This document shows positions 26,023 through 36,477 of a DNA stretch of 64,000 bases, piece by piece; the stretch's first letter is position 1; each line of letters begins with the position of its first letter. Under the pieces are notes generated by a model. The model ran no database searches and was not told where the DNA came from. It was given only the letters and a program-made list of their open reading frames with translations. The position numbers and the translations under genes are program-made. The stretch comes from Onchidella celtica (lineage: Eukaryota > Mollusca > Gastropoda > Systellommatophora > Onchidiidae): NCBI GenBank assembly GCA_963931925.1, contig OZ007570.1, positions 708,501-772,500 of the forward strand, read 5' to 3'.

Positions 26023-27629
26023 GGGCGATCCTGTACACGTTCGCTTTTTAGTTTTGGTCGTGAATTAAAAACTTGAGTTTATTCTGAATTTTTGTTTGAC
26101 CAAGTTTGAAGTTGTAGATCTACGGCTGTAAGATTGTATGACTATATGAAAATCATGTTCTTGATGCAACCAGCAAACAGTTGATGTACGTCAGCTTTCA
26201 CTTCAAGCTTGAGACTTCAGACAGGATACCCAACTGGATGGAGGTGGAACCTTACTTCAGCAATGAAATACCAGGTTATATTTTTGTCTCAAATCCGATC
26301 TTGCAGGACAAAGTCAAAACAACTATTGCTGACCAACATTTCTGACCGGATCAGGCAAAAGATCGCGCGCTGTTCTGTTTGGACATTTAGACCATCTCTG
26401 TCTTCTAGAGATTTCCATTGGTCAAGTTTTATTCTCGTAAATTTTGTCACGTCCAGCAATTCTCCTACCACAGTATTTCTGACCACTCAAATCGTCCCAT
26501 GTCTGGAGCAGACCACGTGACAAAACTTCCGCCCGCCTCTGGTGAGGTGACAACTGTTGCAAGACATACATCTCTTATAATAATGAGAGCAAGGGGTAAA
26601 CTGCCTGTAACGCTTATGCATTTGATGGCCATTCAAGCTAGACACTTGAAAGTTTGCATACGACCGTTTTTTGATACTGCCGAGTTGCATGGCTGGCTTA
26701 GTTTTTGCGTTTGACCACGTCTTATATTTTTTTGAAAACTGTGAAACGCCTTAGCGTTTAAACCCCGACTAAATTCCTGGTGTAGTTTTTAGAGTGTTGC
26801 GTATGGGTCTAGCAATCGATACTCAGTATCGAAGGCTGTCATTTTGCGCAAACCTCTGCATGACGTCTAAGCATTACATGGCCTTTAAAGCGAGACAATC
26901 ACAATTATTTTGGTATATCTAGGCCTAGGCCTACTGTTTTTTATCCTGTCGAGCTGCATGGATGCGGTGATGTATGTTTATATGATCGTTATGGATGGCG
27001 ATTCCGCAACCTCTTTACTGGGCGCTAGCAAAACCTATACACAGTATCGAATATGCCATTTTCTTTGAGCGTGGCCTGCTTGAAAGTAAACAAGACATGT
27101 GCTCAGCTTGATGCTGACAATGTTACACAGGCAATGTTGTGTATACCCTGAAGGGGAGGTCCTCCACCCGTCCGCGCCAGTCAAGAAAACACACTAAAGA
27201 GGGGACTTTTGGGCGAGCTTATCAAATGGTTGGGTTTAGTACTTGTATGGGACAGAGGAAGAAGAAAGAAAGAAGGAAAGCGCGGGTTAGGGGAGGTCAT
27301 CATATTAATTATGTTTGTTTACTTTTTGGTAAGTGGCGCGCACGGGGGGAACACCTTCCCCCTGAAGTTTTGCGATCATGATTGTCAGGTAAGCGAATAG
27401 TTTAAACAATTCAGCATTTGTCTAACCTGTCTTTGCAGTCTCTCAATCTCTTTTGTTTTGTTTGCCACTCATCGTTCGAAGAACGGGTGCATTTACTAGT
27501 CCAACCAATGGTGACGAGAAAATATTTGATAGTGACGGCAGCACTTTGGCGCTGGCTTGTGGGTTGCTCCGCCCGCCCCGTGACCTGTATGGGCCAGGGA
27601 CATTGCATAGAATACCAAGGTTAACCATT
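26023..27629. other. Unassigned DNA with an old diverged repeat
   Basis: At about 26560-27080 similar blocks recur roughly 215-260 bp apart, for example CTAGCAATCGATACTCAGTA near 26809 and GCTAGCAAAACCTATACACA near 27025. This suggests two or three decayed copies of one sequence. No gene recognised. Confidence 0.35.
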
Positions 27630-27634
27630 CATTA
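27630..27634. repeat. Target-site duplication CATTA (left side of left Gmr1 copy)
   Basis: CATTA immediately precedes the element and is repeated at 33948-33952. Five bases is the usual length for Gypsy-type integration. Confidence 0.85.
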
Positions 27635-28511
27635 TGTCACAAATCCCAGACTGGGAAATGTAATAGTTTATGACAGGACGACAATCACGAACAAACAAGT
27701 TTAACACTTAACAAAACAACCCATCAGACTCACACATTTATTAAACATAATTATACATATAATAGCGCAATTACATATATTATATTATTGAAATGACTGC
27801 CGTACAACGGCCTTATTCTCACACACACGCTCCCTCGGATCCACAATCCGGGAGTTACTCCTAAAGGCACTTCGGCCTCAGCCTCTCCCCTCAAGGTCTT
27901 AATAGTACATTAATGATTCACGGGCACCGCAGTCTCTCAATATCACCTTCCTATTGTCATACACCTTAGCACTCCCCTAGCACCTCAGCAGGGCAATAAC
28001 ACATTATTATTTCCATAGCCATCAACATGGCAACAACATAATATCAGTTCACTAGCCTATCAACCTGGCAACAAGATAGTATCTCATTCACTCTCATATC
28101 TACGTCCCTGTCCGTGACCTGACTGCCACGACTTTATGTGCCTCTACTGTCCTGCACTGACAGCCTCACTTCTGGCCTATGTGTGGCCTCCGGCCCTATG
28201 CTGGCCTATCCCCGGTGCTCATCGAGGTGGCTCTGCGGCCCGTCCCCGACACCAGTCATAACTGGAAAGACTCTCACTAGTCTTCTCGACTGCTTCCCCT
28301 TTATGTCCGCCCGATGGGCTTTTATTCACAGGTCCGATCCCTGGGACCTTCTAACTTGCAGTGATAGTTATACAGCGCTTTCGCCTCCTTCAGACCCCCC
28401 CCCCCCCACTACTCACAACAGCACGCTTAACTTGCTGTCTACTGTGAGCCTTTCTTACTCTACACCCGCTCTGTAGCAATCCCCTTAATTGCACTCACTC
28501 CACTCGTGACA
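27635..28511 (-). repeat. 3' LTR of left copy, lacking the 319-bp segment
   Basis: Begins and ends with the 6-bp inverted termini TGTCAC/GTGACA. It aligns end to end with the right copy's LTRs except for scattered substitutions, small indels and the complete absence of the GT...AG block of 319 bp. The junction is at about 28251 (GACTG joined to GTGTCGGGG in element direction). Confidence 0.95.
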
Positions 28512-28866
28512 TCATCCCCCACCCCAAAAAAATTAATGCAATTAATTTCAAATCGCATCAAGATGACTGTCAACGAGTGAGCGTGAGCAATACCTACACT
28601 AGAAAAATGACCTATCAGTTCCCCCAGTATATAAAATACCGAAATCAGGGGAAAATATGGGGATCCGTATGGCCTGCAATATGCATATATGTGTCACATC
28701 ATGAATAGCTAACTAATCACAATATCTAATACAGAATCAAAAACCACTCAACCTATCAACCATTCTTCATATCATATTTATAATGTCAATATTTTAAAGT
28801 CGACTCATTCACACAGATCCTGTCAATGTTCCTGTCCTCCGATGTATAAGCTCCTGAAATCTTCCC
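28512..28866 (-). other. 3' untranslated region and polypurine tract, left copy
   Basis: Sequence between the RNase H stop and the LTR. Next to the LTR the element strand reads GGGGTGGGGGATGA, the polypurine tract expected to prime plus-strand DNA. Confidence 0.8.
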
Positions 28867-31515
28867 CTAGGCTCGACTAAGGTAGTCGGCGATATGATTG
28901 CTGGTTCCTGGAATTGGTTGAATAACGAAGGTGTACGGCTGTAAAGCCAATGCCCATCTAGACAAGCGTGGGCTGGACGAACGATTCTTCGACAAAAATG
29001 TCAGTGGCTTGTGGTCCGTCTGGATACAAAATTCTCGTCCCATGAGATAACGTCCTAGTTTCTGGACGGACCAGACAATGGCAAGACACTCACGCTCTAT
29101 CACAGAATACTTTCTTTCTCTCTGCAATAACTTCCTACTGACATAACATACAGGATGGAGACATTCGTTCTTCTCCTGTAGAAGACAAGCGCCGACACCA
29201 GAGTCCGACGCATCCGTTCTGAGGATAAAATTAGATCGAAAATCGGGTAATATCAGAATGGGTGACGACGATAATGCTGTCACCAAATTATCAAATGATG
29301 TCTGACATTCAGACGTCCACTGGACCTTATCGGGTTGTCCCTTCTTAGTAAGGTCAGTAAGAGAAGATGACAAGGAGGAAAAATTTGGAATGAACTTTCT
29401 GTAGTAATTTAAAATTCCCACTAAGCTTCTGACTTGTTTCTTTGTTTTTGGGATTTGCAACCCTACTAATTTGTCAATTTTTGTTCCTTCAGGCCTCTGA
29501 ACACCTCTACCCACGATATGTCCTAAGAATACTATCTCTGGACATGCCAAATCCATCTTTGCGGGTTTAGCAGTTAACCCAAAATGACGTAATCGCTGAA
29601 AAATTACTGTTAGTGTCTGAATATGATCAGACCATGTCGACGTATGGCATGCTATATCGTCAAAGAATGACACGACATTAGGTATGTCCTTCAACACTAG
29701 TCTCATTAATCGTGCAAACGTCGCTGGCGCGTTTACCAACCCAAATGGCATGACCTTAAATTGGAATAATCCAATGGGCGTTTGGAACGCCGTGTATTGT
29801 TTAGATTCCTCAGTAAGCGGGATTTCCCAATACCCTTTCGTCAAATCTATCTTGGAAAACCACGTGGACCCGGCCAATGAAGCTATTAATTCCTCCTGAA
29901 ACGGGATAGGCTCCCTATCGCCTACCGTAATAGTGTTCAATCTTCGAAAATCAATACAGAACCGCACCGATCCATCAAGTTTTTTCACGAGGACGATGGG
30001 TGATGAATACGGCGATGTTGATGGTTCTATCACATCTAACTTCAACATTGACTCAACTTCCTTTATGACTCTATCTCTCGAAGAAAAAGGCAGCGGATAC
30101 GGTTTAAGAAATACTGGCTTATCCGAAGTCAACTTTATTTGGTGCTGGATCACCGTAGTGCGACCCGGCAAATCCGTAACAACGTCCGGGAATGACGCTA
30201 ACAGGGTCTCAAGTTCCCTACTCCTTGAACTCGTAAGGTCAGGGTTAATTTTAACGTCCCTGTAACCTTGTGTCGCAGTTAACTCCGGCAATTGAATTTG
30301 TAACTCTTCCTGCGCGTCGGTGTCGCTTACGTCACAGTCCAACTGGTCTACGACCCCCGTACAAGCAGTAGAGAAGACAGTCTCCTCTGGTCTTGTCTGT
30401 GCACACAGATACTGTGGTCTCTCATAAAATCTCTGTAGCATATTAACATGGAAAACCTTACTCGCTCCATCAATGTGGATAGCGTAATCTACCTTTGAAA
30501 CAACTCGCTCAATAACATAAGGGCCTTTCCATGTCATCAATAACTTATTATGGTCCGTAGGTAACAACAACAGAACCTTGTCTCCTGGCTTAAAAATTCT
30601 CAGTTTGGAACCTCTATCTTTATAGTCTTTTGCTCTTTTCGAAGCGATACCGGAAGCTTCTTCTGCTATAGTGCGCGCTGAAGATAGTCTTTCTCTTAAA
30701 TCAACAAGGTACTGAAACACCGAAACCTGCTCATCGTCTCCCGATGATGGCGACGTCATCATGTCTCGAAGAACGTCAGTTGGGCCCCTAGGACTACGAC
30801 CGTACATCATTTCGAACGGCGAGAATCCCGTTGACTCCTGCCGTACCTCTCTGTACGCGAATAACACTGCAGGGATATATCTATCCCAATCTTTAGGGCG
30901 ATCAGCAGCTACCTTACGCAGCATCGACTTTAACGTCGAGTTCAATCTCTCGCACATGCCATTAGCCTGCGGATGATAAGGGGTGGTAGTGATGGGTTGT
31001 ATACTGAATAAGCGGAACAATTCCTTCATCATCTGCGACGTAAATTGCGCGCCCCTATCAGACAGAATTTGCTCTGGTATTCCTACCCTAGCGAAAATTG
31101 CAAACAACGCTTCCGCGACTGCCTCAGACGTTATGGTCCGCAGAGGAACCGCCTCTGGCCATCTCGTAGCATTACATATGACCGTTAAGAAAAATCGATT
31201 CCCCCTATCGGTCGCTGGGTGAATGGGGCCAACAAGGTCTATCGAGACCTTTTTAAACGGTTCCGAGACCGTGGGGATCTTCTGAAGAGGAGCCTGGGGT
31301 GTACGACCCTTATGCGTCGTCTTTTGGCACGCACTGCACGTCTTACAATAGACTTGCACATCTCTGTGGATCGATGGCCAGTAAAAATTTTTTAGGACCC
31401 TTTCTTTGGTTCTAGCTATCCCCATATGACCCGCTAATGGGACATCATGTGCCAAGTGCAATACTGTTGCGATCAGCAACGCTGGCACAACGACCTGATT
31501 TAAAATGGAGGACAC
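28867..31515 (-). pseudogene. pol: pol of left Gmr1 copy (integrase, RT, RNase H)
   Basis: An open frame of 882 codons, cut off from Gag by a frameshift. Order: integrase zinc finger (HLAHD...GH and CKTCSACQK), integrase core with D, D and E in IDLVGP, LSDRG and CERLN, a WKGPY module, then RT with FFDD, then RNase H with RTDASDSG and QTDHKPL. All catalytic residues seen in the right copy are present. It is nearly identical to the right copy apart from scattered substitutions. Expression would require bypassing the frame break near 31524. Placing integrase before RT is the Gmr1 hallmark. Confidence 0.85.
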
Positions 31516-31517
31516 CG

Positions 31518-33323
31518 TTACATATTACGGAACAGAATGCCCGCCTGAACAATAAAGGAGGATGACCCGTTCTTATATCTCCTCGTTTTCTCGGTTCGCG
31601 CTTCCCCAAAACATGGGTTTAATGATGGGTCCTCCCTTTGTAATCTCGCCAAGCGCTCTGGCGTGATATCTAGGTTGACCGCTGGCGTCGCCAAAGGTCT
31701 AATCTTATCTTTATCCGCTACCCGTCGCCGTGTTTCGACCGCGGCGCAAAAGTCAATACCCTTTGATTGCGACCATGCTTGCACGTTCTCATCGGAAGGG
31801 GAAACTACCCGTGATACATTCCCAATGATGAGCTGGGCGCCTGGAAAACAACCAACGACTGCTTCGACTTCCCCGCTAAGGAAAGGTGTATCTATTATTA
31901 TTCTTGCCATGGGTAATTTCTCAATGGCCCCCGAAAATTGGATGCACGGGACAGTCTCACCTGTAAGCTGTGAATCCCGAATGCAATCCCTATGCACTCC
32001 CACAACGGTAGATCCTGTATCTCGTAAAACCGAGACCGGTTCGTCCCCAACAAACCCCGGATAAACCCTAAGACCACCTCCTGTATGACATGAATTTATA
32101 ACGGGGATCTTTCTCCCACAAGGTAAAACACCGGAAGATAATAACTTCTCACAACTGGGACACTTAGAATACTGTCCGCCTCCGTTGTCCGATGTAACGC
32201 ACGCAGCCGCATGATGAAATTTATTTGGGGAACATGGACTGGAGCTACTGTCCGCGTTCGCCGCTATCCTACCTGCAGGGCAGTTCACGCTGATGTGATC
32301 TGCTCTTCCGCAGTTCCAACACTTCGCGGCCCTACACTCGCGGGAAAAGTGACCCACGCGTCCGCAAGTCCAACACTCCGCTCCCTGTGCTGCCCTAGGC
32401 CTGGGTCCCCGTGACCCCTCGCGACCGGAACTAGAGTCCCTATGCCGTCGGTCATCGGCAAAGGTCACAACTCGCCCCCGGCCATTACCGCGACCTAGCC
32501 CTCCTGCTCGGTCGAACTTACCGGATCCATATGCCGGTGATTGGTGATAGCCCCTATGCTGCCCCTGGGCTTGCCCACTATAGGCACCACGCTGACGCGA
32601 CCTGTCCCTGAGTCCTGCCGGCGACCCCTCGACAACGGCGACGTACCCAGCATCTTGGACGTATGCCCTGGCGACTGGTTTGGACGGATGCGCCGTACGG
32701 TATGCCTCCGCCAACTTAGACGCCTCCTGCACCGTCGCGGGTTCGTTCTCTTTCAGGAAAGCCACCAGATCTTTGTGGCACGACGCGTACAGCTGGTCAC
32801 GGATCATTAAGTCTTTCAGTTTAGCAAAATCCGTGCCCACATGCGCCAAGTCTACCCAGTCGTCCTTCCGGTCGTCGAACGTAGGGAGCTTAATCCTAAC
32901 ACCCCCTTTATTGTGTACCTGCCGCTCAGCCGTTTCCGCTGGCGTATTCTTCTTGAGTTCTAACTCCGCAATCTTTACTTGCGCCTCTATCTCCTTTAAC
33001 CTTATCTCCTGCTCCCTTTCCTTAGCCTCTCTTTCCTGTTGCTGAGCTTCTAGTTCCTTTAACTTAAACTCCCTCTCCTGTTGCAACTCCTTTAACTTAA
33101 ACTCTCTTTCCTCTTCCTTATCCTTAGCCTCTCTTTCCTGTTGCTGAGCCTTAGCCTCTCTTTCCTCTTCTCTCTGTCGCTCTTGAGCCTCTTTTTCTCG
33201 CTCTCTATCCTTAGCACGCTCATCGCGCAAATCCGCCTGCTGTTCTTTAATCCAGCCGCGTAGCTCCTCTCCCTCCAGGCCAAGTTCCTTACCCAACTTC
33301 ATTAGTTGTTGGAGTTCCGCCAT
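31518..33323 (-). pseudogene. gag: gag-protease of left Gmr1 copy, deleted and frameshifted
   Basis: 601 codons from an ATG in good context. The N-terminus is a long charged, heptad-like region rich in Glu, Lys, Arg and Gln, expanded relative to the right copy by repeated EREFKLKEL- and QQQEREAK-type blocks. After TFDDRKDD the sequence jumps directly to WVDLAHVG, so 96 codons of capsid present in the right copy are missing in frame. Two CX2CX4HX4C zinc knuckles (CWTCGRVGHFSREC, CWNCGRADHISVNC) and the protease RDTGST follow. One base missing near 31524 (ATATTACGG where the right copy and the 33642-33895 fragment have ATACTTACGG) ends the frame before integrase. Confidence 0.9.
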
Positions 33324-33641
33324 TTCACAGATTTATGGTTATGGTATATATTTTAAAAAAACGGCTAACCTGTCGGTATGATAACTAACGACACGACCAG
33401 AGACCTGAGATCACACTAGATATAACAATACCCAATTGTCTCAAATACAATTCAGAAATTTACGTACTTCCTAACTAATTCTATATTTATAAAATGTATT
33501 GCCCTATTAATAATAAAAAAGAGTAGAAAAGACAATAATAAGGAAATTCAGTAGAAGGACCACAAGTACGTCAAGGACAACGAACCAGACTAGGACAAGC
33601 TTCTACAAAAAAAAACTATAATGGAAAAAAATGCAACCTAC
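33324..33641 (-). other. Remaining 5' leader of left copy
   Basis: Corresponds to about 36159-36477 of the right copy. The upstream ~640 bp of leader, including the primer site, is absent. Confidence 0.8.
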
Positions 33642-33895
33642 TACAATAGACTTGCACATCTCTGTGGATCGATGGCCAGTAAAAATTTTTTAGGACCCTT
33701 TCTTTGGTTCTAGCTATCCCCATATGACCCGCTAATGGGACATCATGTGCCAAGTGCAATACTGTTGCGATCAGCAACGCTGGCACAACGACCTGATTTA
33801 AAATGGAGGACACCGTTACATACTTACGGAACAGAATGCCCGCCTGAACAATAAAGGAGGATGACCCGTTCTTATATCTCCTCGTTTTCTCGGTT
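33642..33895 (-). pseudogene. Misplaced protease-integrase junction fragment
   Basis: About 254 bp equivalent to 38319-38572 of the right copy, including the integrase HH part. It sits where the LTR remainder and primer site should be. It lacks the one-base deletion found in the main body of this copy. It shares the Asn codon (SILNQ) of the left copy instead of the Lys codon (SILKQ) of the right copy. Confidence 0.9.
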
Positions 33896-33947
33896 CTACA
33901 CCCGCTCTGTAGCAATCCCCTTAATTACACTCACTCCACTCGTGACA
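33896..33947 (-). repeat. 5' LTR stub, left copy (first 52 bp of the LTR)
   Basis: Matches the LTR start (TGTCACGAGTGGAGTGAGTG onwards) and then switches abruptly to the integrase-region fragment. Confidence 0.9.
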
Positions 33948-34330
33948 CATTAGTCCTGTGCACGCGTGGATTTAACATCAATCCTTCCATCCCCACCTTC
34001 CTTCTCCCAGTCTCTGTCTACGCAGATTCAGACGAGCCATCAAGAAGGTAATGAAAAACTAATCCATTTACCATAACTAAAAGATCACCCTGATACAGAA
34101 AGGTAAGGCCATTTATTTTAACAATACTACATTACATAATTATATAGATTGCCAGATAACAGCAAAGTACTAATCAACCTCGTGGCGCCATCGAAAAGGA
34201 GCGGGAACAATAAAGACAAAACAAACATGTCGTCATCTCAGTGCGTCAACATCTGACAGAAGACAGAAGACAGTGCAAACTTTCAACCAGGGACGTCAGG
34301 ACGTGCCAGTAAACTTTCTGTCGACATCAG
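33948..34330. other. Host spacer between the two Gmr1 copies
   Basis: 383 bp of non-element DNA. It starts with the CATTA duplication (33948-33952) and ends with ATCAG (34326-34330). No gene was recognised; a 22-bp segment between a pyrimidine-rich AG and AAG-GTAATG is exon-like but too short to call. Confidence 0.75.
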
Positions 34331-34531
34331 TGTCACGAGTGGAGTGAGTGCAATTAAGGGGACTGCTACAGAGCGGGTGTAGAGTAAGAAAGGCTCACAG
34401 TAGACAGCAAGTTAAGCGTGCTGTTGTGAGTAGTGGGGGGGGTCTGAAGGAGGCGAAAGCGCTGTATAACTATCACTGCAAGTTAGAAGGTCCTAGGGGG
34501 CGGATCTGTGAATAATAGCCCATCGGGCAGA

Positions 34532-34540
34532 GATAAAAGG
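34532..34540 (+). promoter_or_regulatory. TATA-like element of LTR promoter
   Basis: GATAAAAGG about 50 bp upstream of the intron-like donor. Initiation about 30 bp downstream (near 34560) is inferred. The 3' LTR has the same sequence. Confidence 0.4.
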
Positions 34541-34583
34541 AAGCAGTCGAGAAGACTAGTGAGAGTCTTTCCAGTTATGACTG

Positions 34584-34902
34584 GTATGTAGAATGTTGAT
34601 TGATTATTATGATTGATGTATTATATTATATTCGTCTATTACCATGATGTGAATAAGTATATGTGAGGAATGTGGAAGTCCTTGATATTGGATATAGCAA
34701 TGTGCGCCACGAGCGATAGATGGAAGTGAGTTCATGGATTTGTAGCGCGAGTGAGTAGTGTGTACTCCGATGGAAGTGTGTTACCGTAAGATGTGTGGTG
34801 AGTGAAAGGTGAACTAGTGTGTGTACGTTTCATGGGTTGTAAGGAGAGGTGGAGTGAATAGAAATGGTAGGGTATTATACCAATGTAATGTTATTCTTGT
34901 AG
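34584..34902 (+). other. Intron-like segment in the LTR (319 bp)
   Basis: Starts GTATGT and ends TTATTCTTGTAG. It is present in both LTRs of the right copy (also at 41659-41977) and missing exactly in the left copy's LTR. The junction sequence shares GGT at both edges, so the breakpoints are ambiguous by three bases. One of the possible placements is a canonical GT-AG intron. Confidence 0.7.
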
Positions 34903-35412
34903 GTGTCGGGGACGGGCCGCAGAGCCACCTCGATGAGCACAGGGGATAGGCCAGCATAGGGCCGGAGGCCACACATAGGCCAGAAGTGAGGCTGTCAGTG
35001 TAGGACAGTAGAGGCACATAAAGTCGTGGCAGTCAGGCCACGGACAGGGACGTAGATATGAGAGTGAATGAGATACTATATTGTTGCCATGTTGATAGGC
35101 TAGTGAACTGATATTATGTTGTTGCCATGTTGATGGCTATGGAAATAATAATGTGTTATTGCCCTGCTGAGGTGCTAGGGGAGTGCTAAGGTGTATGACA
35201 ATAGGAAGGTGATATTGAGAGACTGCGGTGCCAGTGAATCATTAATGTACTATTAAGACCCTGAGGGGAGAGGCTGAGGCCGAAGTGCCTTTAGGAGTAA
35301 CTACCGGATTGTGGATCCGAGGGAGCGTGTGTGTGAGAATAAGGCCGTTGTACGGCAGTCATTTCAATAATATAATATATGTAATTGCGCTATTATATGT
35401 ATAATTATGTTT

Positions 35413-35418
35413 AATAAA
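35413..35418 (+). terminator. Polyadenylation signal AATAAA in LTR
   Basis: Followed by a GT-rich stretch. The matching copy in the 3' LTR is at 42488-42493, and that one would process the element's RNA. Confidence 0.6.
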
Positions 35419-35520
35419 TGTGTGAGTCTGATGGGCTGTTTTGTTAAGTGTTAAACTTGTCTGTTCGTGATTGTCGTCCTGTCATAACTATTACATCTCC
35501 CAGTCTGGGATTTGTGACAC

Positions 35521-35556
35521 TGGGGGCTCGTCCGTTGTGACACTGGGGGCTCGTCC
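35521..35556 (+). promoter_or_regulatory. Primer-binding site (tRNA-Pro type), tandemly duplicated
   Basis: One base after the LTR lies TGGGGGCTCGTCCG, matching the first 14 bases of the classic proline-tRNA primer site used by some retroviruses. The stretch from the LTR's last bases through this site is repeated after 23 bp (second TGGGGGCTCGTCC at 35544-35556), with a third, shortened version ending near 35572. Only the first is correctly placed next to the LTR. Confidence 0.8.
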
Positions 35557-36477
35557 ATTGTGACTCGTCCATTTTCGTAATATTTAGTTGTAGTTAGTTA
35601 GTAGGTATTTGTGCTGTCTTGTTCGTTGGATGAATGGACATTTCATGATATGATTTATGTATATTTATGAATAATAATATGTATTGATGCATGTATTTTG
35701 ATGAATATGTATTAATGTGTACTTAAATTTCAGAGAGACAGTGTGTGTGCGTGCAGCCTGAGGAGACAAGCAGCCAGAGCTCCGATTAGGTCGAGGACTT
35801 AAACTCATAAGGCTGAAAGTTAAGTAAAAGTCTAAAATTTTGTACCCTGGATTAAGGGCTGTCTTTTCATCTGTCTGTTTCCCTGTTTTTGCTGTTTTCG
35901 TTGTAATTGATTATACGGGCGGTGGCGCGGGTTTGCTGTGTTGAACTTAGTTTATCCTTTTAAAAAGGTGTGGTAAACTTTGGAACTTCGTTCATCACAG
36001 TGAACAGTTCTGTAGGGACCTGTATTTTTGTTTAGATTGTGCCGTTCTATCTTCCTCGTGTTTTAGGAAGACGTTTCTCTTGTCCTTCTCCTCCCTATCT
36101 GTAGATACGTTCTTTTTTTTCAGACTCTGTTCTTGTTGTACCGTGTAGTGTAATCGGCGTAGTTAGGTTGCATTTTTTTTTTCCATTATATTTTCTTTTT
36201 TAGGTCTTTGTCCTAGTCTGGTTCGTTGTCCTTGACGTCCTTGTGGTCTTTCTACTGAATTTCCTTATTCTTGTCTTTTCTATTTTTTTTTTATTATTAA
36301 TAGTGCTATATATTTTATAAATATAGAATTAGTTAGGAAGTACGTAAATTTCTGAATTGTATTCGAGACAAGTGGGTGTTGCTATTATAGTGACATAGTT
36401 TCAGGTCTCTGGTTAGTGATCATACCGACAGGGTAGCCGTTTTCATAGTATACATACCATAACCATAAATCTGTGAA
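35557..36477 (+). other. 5' leader of Gmr1 right copy
   Basis: About 920 bp, T-rich, with no long open frame. It presumably holds packaging and translation-control sequences. The gag ATG has a favourable context (GTGAAATGG). Confidence 0.7.

Larger units (their letters stand above)
27635..33947 (-). mobile_element. Gmr1-type Gypsy LTR retrotransposon, rearranged left copy
   Basis: Minus-strand copy of the same family as 34331-42594. In its own direction: a 52-bp stub of the LTR start, a misplaced 254-bp integrase-region fragment, the last ~318 bp of the leader, gag with a 96-codon deletion, pol after a one-base deletion, the 3' untranslated region and a full-length but shorter LTR (877 bp). 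Both outer ends are flanked by CATTA, so the rearranged unit spans the original integration borders. There is no primer-binding site, so it cannot replicate by itself. Confidence 0.9.
34331..35519 (+). repeat. 5' LTR, right copy
   Basis: 1189 bp with termini TGTCAC...GTGACA. It contains a TATA-like GATAAAAGG at 34532, an intron-like segment at 34584-34902 and AATAAA at 35413. The distance from the probable start site to the polyadenylation signal implies a long R region that includes the intron-like segment. Confidence 0.95.

Noticed and set aside
28138-28476. 112-codon plus-strand frame inside the left LTR (and its 67-codon relatives in the right LTRs)
   Set aside because: Opposite strand of LTR sequence with no domain; a shadow frame.
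34030-34060. 22-bp exon between the two Gmr1 copies
   Set aside because: A good pyrimidine-rich acceptor and AAG-GTAATG donor, but too short to judge and no partner exon.
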